Source: Patescibacteria group bacterium
GTDB lineage: Bacteria; Patescibacteria; Microgenomatia; Daviesbacterales; UBA10151
Direction of reading: 5' to 3'
Assembly: GCA_023380995.1 (NCBI GenBank)
Contig: JAMCTD010000060.1
Span: 1 to 5,611 of the forward strand
Length of the DNA stretch: 5,611 nt
The notes beneath the pieces were generated by a model that saw nothing but the letters and a program-made list of their open reading frames with translations, had not been told where the DNA came from and made no database searches. Both the position numbers and the translations under genes were made by a program. Numbering within the stretch: the stretch's first letter is position 1; each line of letters begins with the position of its first letter. This document shows positions 4,938 through 5,611 of the stretch, one piece after another.

Positions 4938-5611
4938 ATTTTTAAATTTTTTAAGAAAAAATTACCAGACTTTAAATAAAATAGAGATATCTCGTGATAA
5001 TTTGCTGCACAATTACCACTACTTGTCCAACCTTAATAAAAAAGTCCAGATTGCTCCTGTGCTTAAAAGTAATGGGTATGGGCATGGGATTGCCAATGTA
5101 GCGCATATTTTGGAAAAATCAGAAATCCCATTTTTTTGTGTGGATAGTTTATTTGAGGCTTATGAACTTCAAAAAGCAAAAATTAAGCTGCCAATTTTAG
5201 TCATGGGTTATACAAACCCGGAGAATTTTAAGGTTAAAAAACTACCATACCAATTTGCAGTTTATGACATCCAAACTGCCAAAGTCCTAAATGAATCTCA
5301 AAAAGAGTGTAAAATTCACATTTTTGTGGACACTGGAATGCATCGGGAAGGAGTAACTGTTGAAGAACTGCCAGAGTTTTTAAATGAACTTAAAGACCTT
5401 TCCAATATTAAAATAGCAGGATTAATGTCCCACCTTGCCTCATCTGAAAGTGATAAAGATCCTCTTTTTCAAAACCAAATCAAACAGTTTAAAAAAGCAA
5501 AAGAGATTTGTAAAGAAAACAAGGTAAACCCCAAATGGTTTCATATTGCTGCAACAGGCAGCATCGTCAATCCAGCCACCAGACCAGTTATAGCCACTTG
5601 CCTGTTTTATT
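4930..5611 (+). CDS. alr: alanine racemase, N-terminal part (runs off the window)
   Basis: Alr is a PLP-dependent enzyme that makes D-alanine for the D-Ala-D-Ala end of the peptidoglycan stem peptide. 227 codons are present and the 3' end lies outside. Visible features are IEISRDNLLHNYHYLSN (18-34), the PLP-lysine motif APVLKSNGYGHG (42-53, Lys46 in place of the common KADAYGHG context), IFVDTGMHREG (131-141), LMSHLASSES (165-174) and HIAATGSIVNP (205-215). These follow the barrel-domain motif order of the family. The ATG at 4930 overlaps the murD stop by 8 bp, which argues for cotranslation; AAGG directly abutting the ATG is too close to be a normal ribosome site. The last dozen residues (ATRPVIATCLFY) have not yet reached the usual RxGxxLYG block, so its presence cannot be judged here. 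Confidence 0.93.
   Translation, partial: MFKFLNFLRKNYQTLNKIEISRDNLLHNYHYLSNLNKKVQIAPVLKSNGYGHGIANVAHILEKSEIPFFCVDSLFEAYELQKAKIKLPILVMGYTNPENFKVKKLPYQFAVYDIQTAKVLNESQKECKIHIFVDTGMHREGVTVEELPEFLNELKDLSNIKIAGLMSHLASSESDKDPLFQNQIKQFKKAKEICKENKVNPKWFHIAATGSIVNPATRPVIATCLFY

Noticed and set aside
4945..4963. AATTTTTT-aag-AAAAAATT inverted repeat at the murD/alr junction
   Set aside because: It has A/T-only arms within alr coding sequence, too weak for an intrinsic terminator, and termination there would cut alr off from murD.

Overview
The window is AT-rich and gene-dense, with short or overlapping gene junctions. From the left it reads: 3' end of gyrB, a small membrane-protein gene, a short murC-like fragment, a hicB-hicA toxin-antitoxin pair, murC, murI on the opposite strand, murD, and the 5' part of alr. 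No rRNA, tRNA or taxonomic marker beyond GyrB is present. The compact proteins, AT bias, lack of Shine-Dalgarno motifs and promoters set almost on top of start codons suggest a streamlined bacterium, possibly Patescibacteria/CPR of the Microgenomates type. That placement is inference. The standard bacterial code fits: TAA and TAG end the real genes, and TGA is not needed as a sense codon.

Region 1 (2-851): gyrB ends in a normal C-terminus, but its invariant KGLGEMNP block occurs twice, 87 bp apart. The extra DNA is a 70-bp perfect inverted copy of the 3' end of hicA, which lies about 1 kb downstream, plus a 28-bp duplication of gyrB itself. Removing exactly 87 bp (29 codons) restores a textbook GyrB sequence. 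This is the most striking structure in the window. It is either a recent in-frame template-switch insertion or an amplification/assembly chimera. A one-pass membrane protein of unknown function follows.

Region 2 (852-1493): a 30-codon ORF resembles the first residues of MurC. It overlaps the start of hicB by ATGA and carries an extended -10 promoter placed for a leaderless hicB mRNA. hicB and hicA overlap by one base. hicA stops 8 bp before intact murC, so the toxin-antitoxin pair sits between a decayed and an intact murC 5' end.

Region 3 (1494-5611): a peptidoglycan precursor cluster. MurC adds L-Ala to UDP-MurNAc, MurI makes D-Glu, MurD adds that D-Glu, and Alr makes the D-Ala used later by Ddl/MurF. 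murI converges on murC with a 20-bp tail overlap. It diverges from murD across only 23 bp, which hold two face-to-face promoter candidates. alr overlaps the end of murD and runs off the window.
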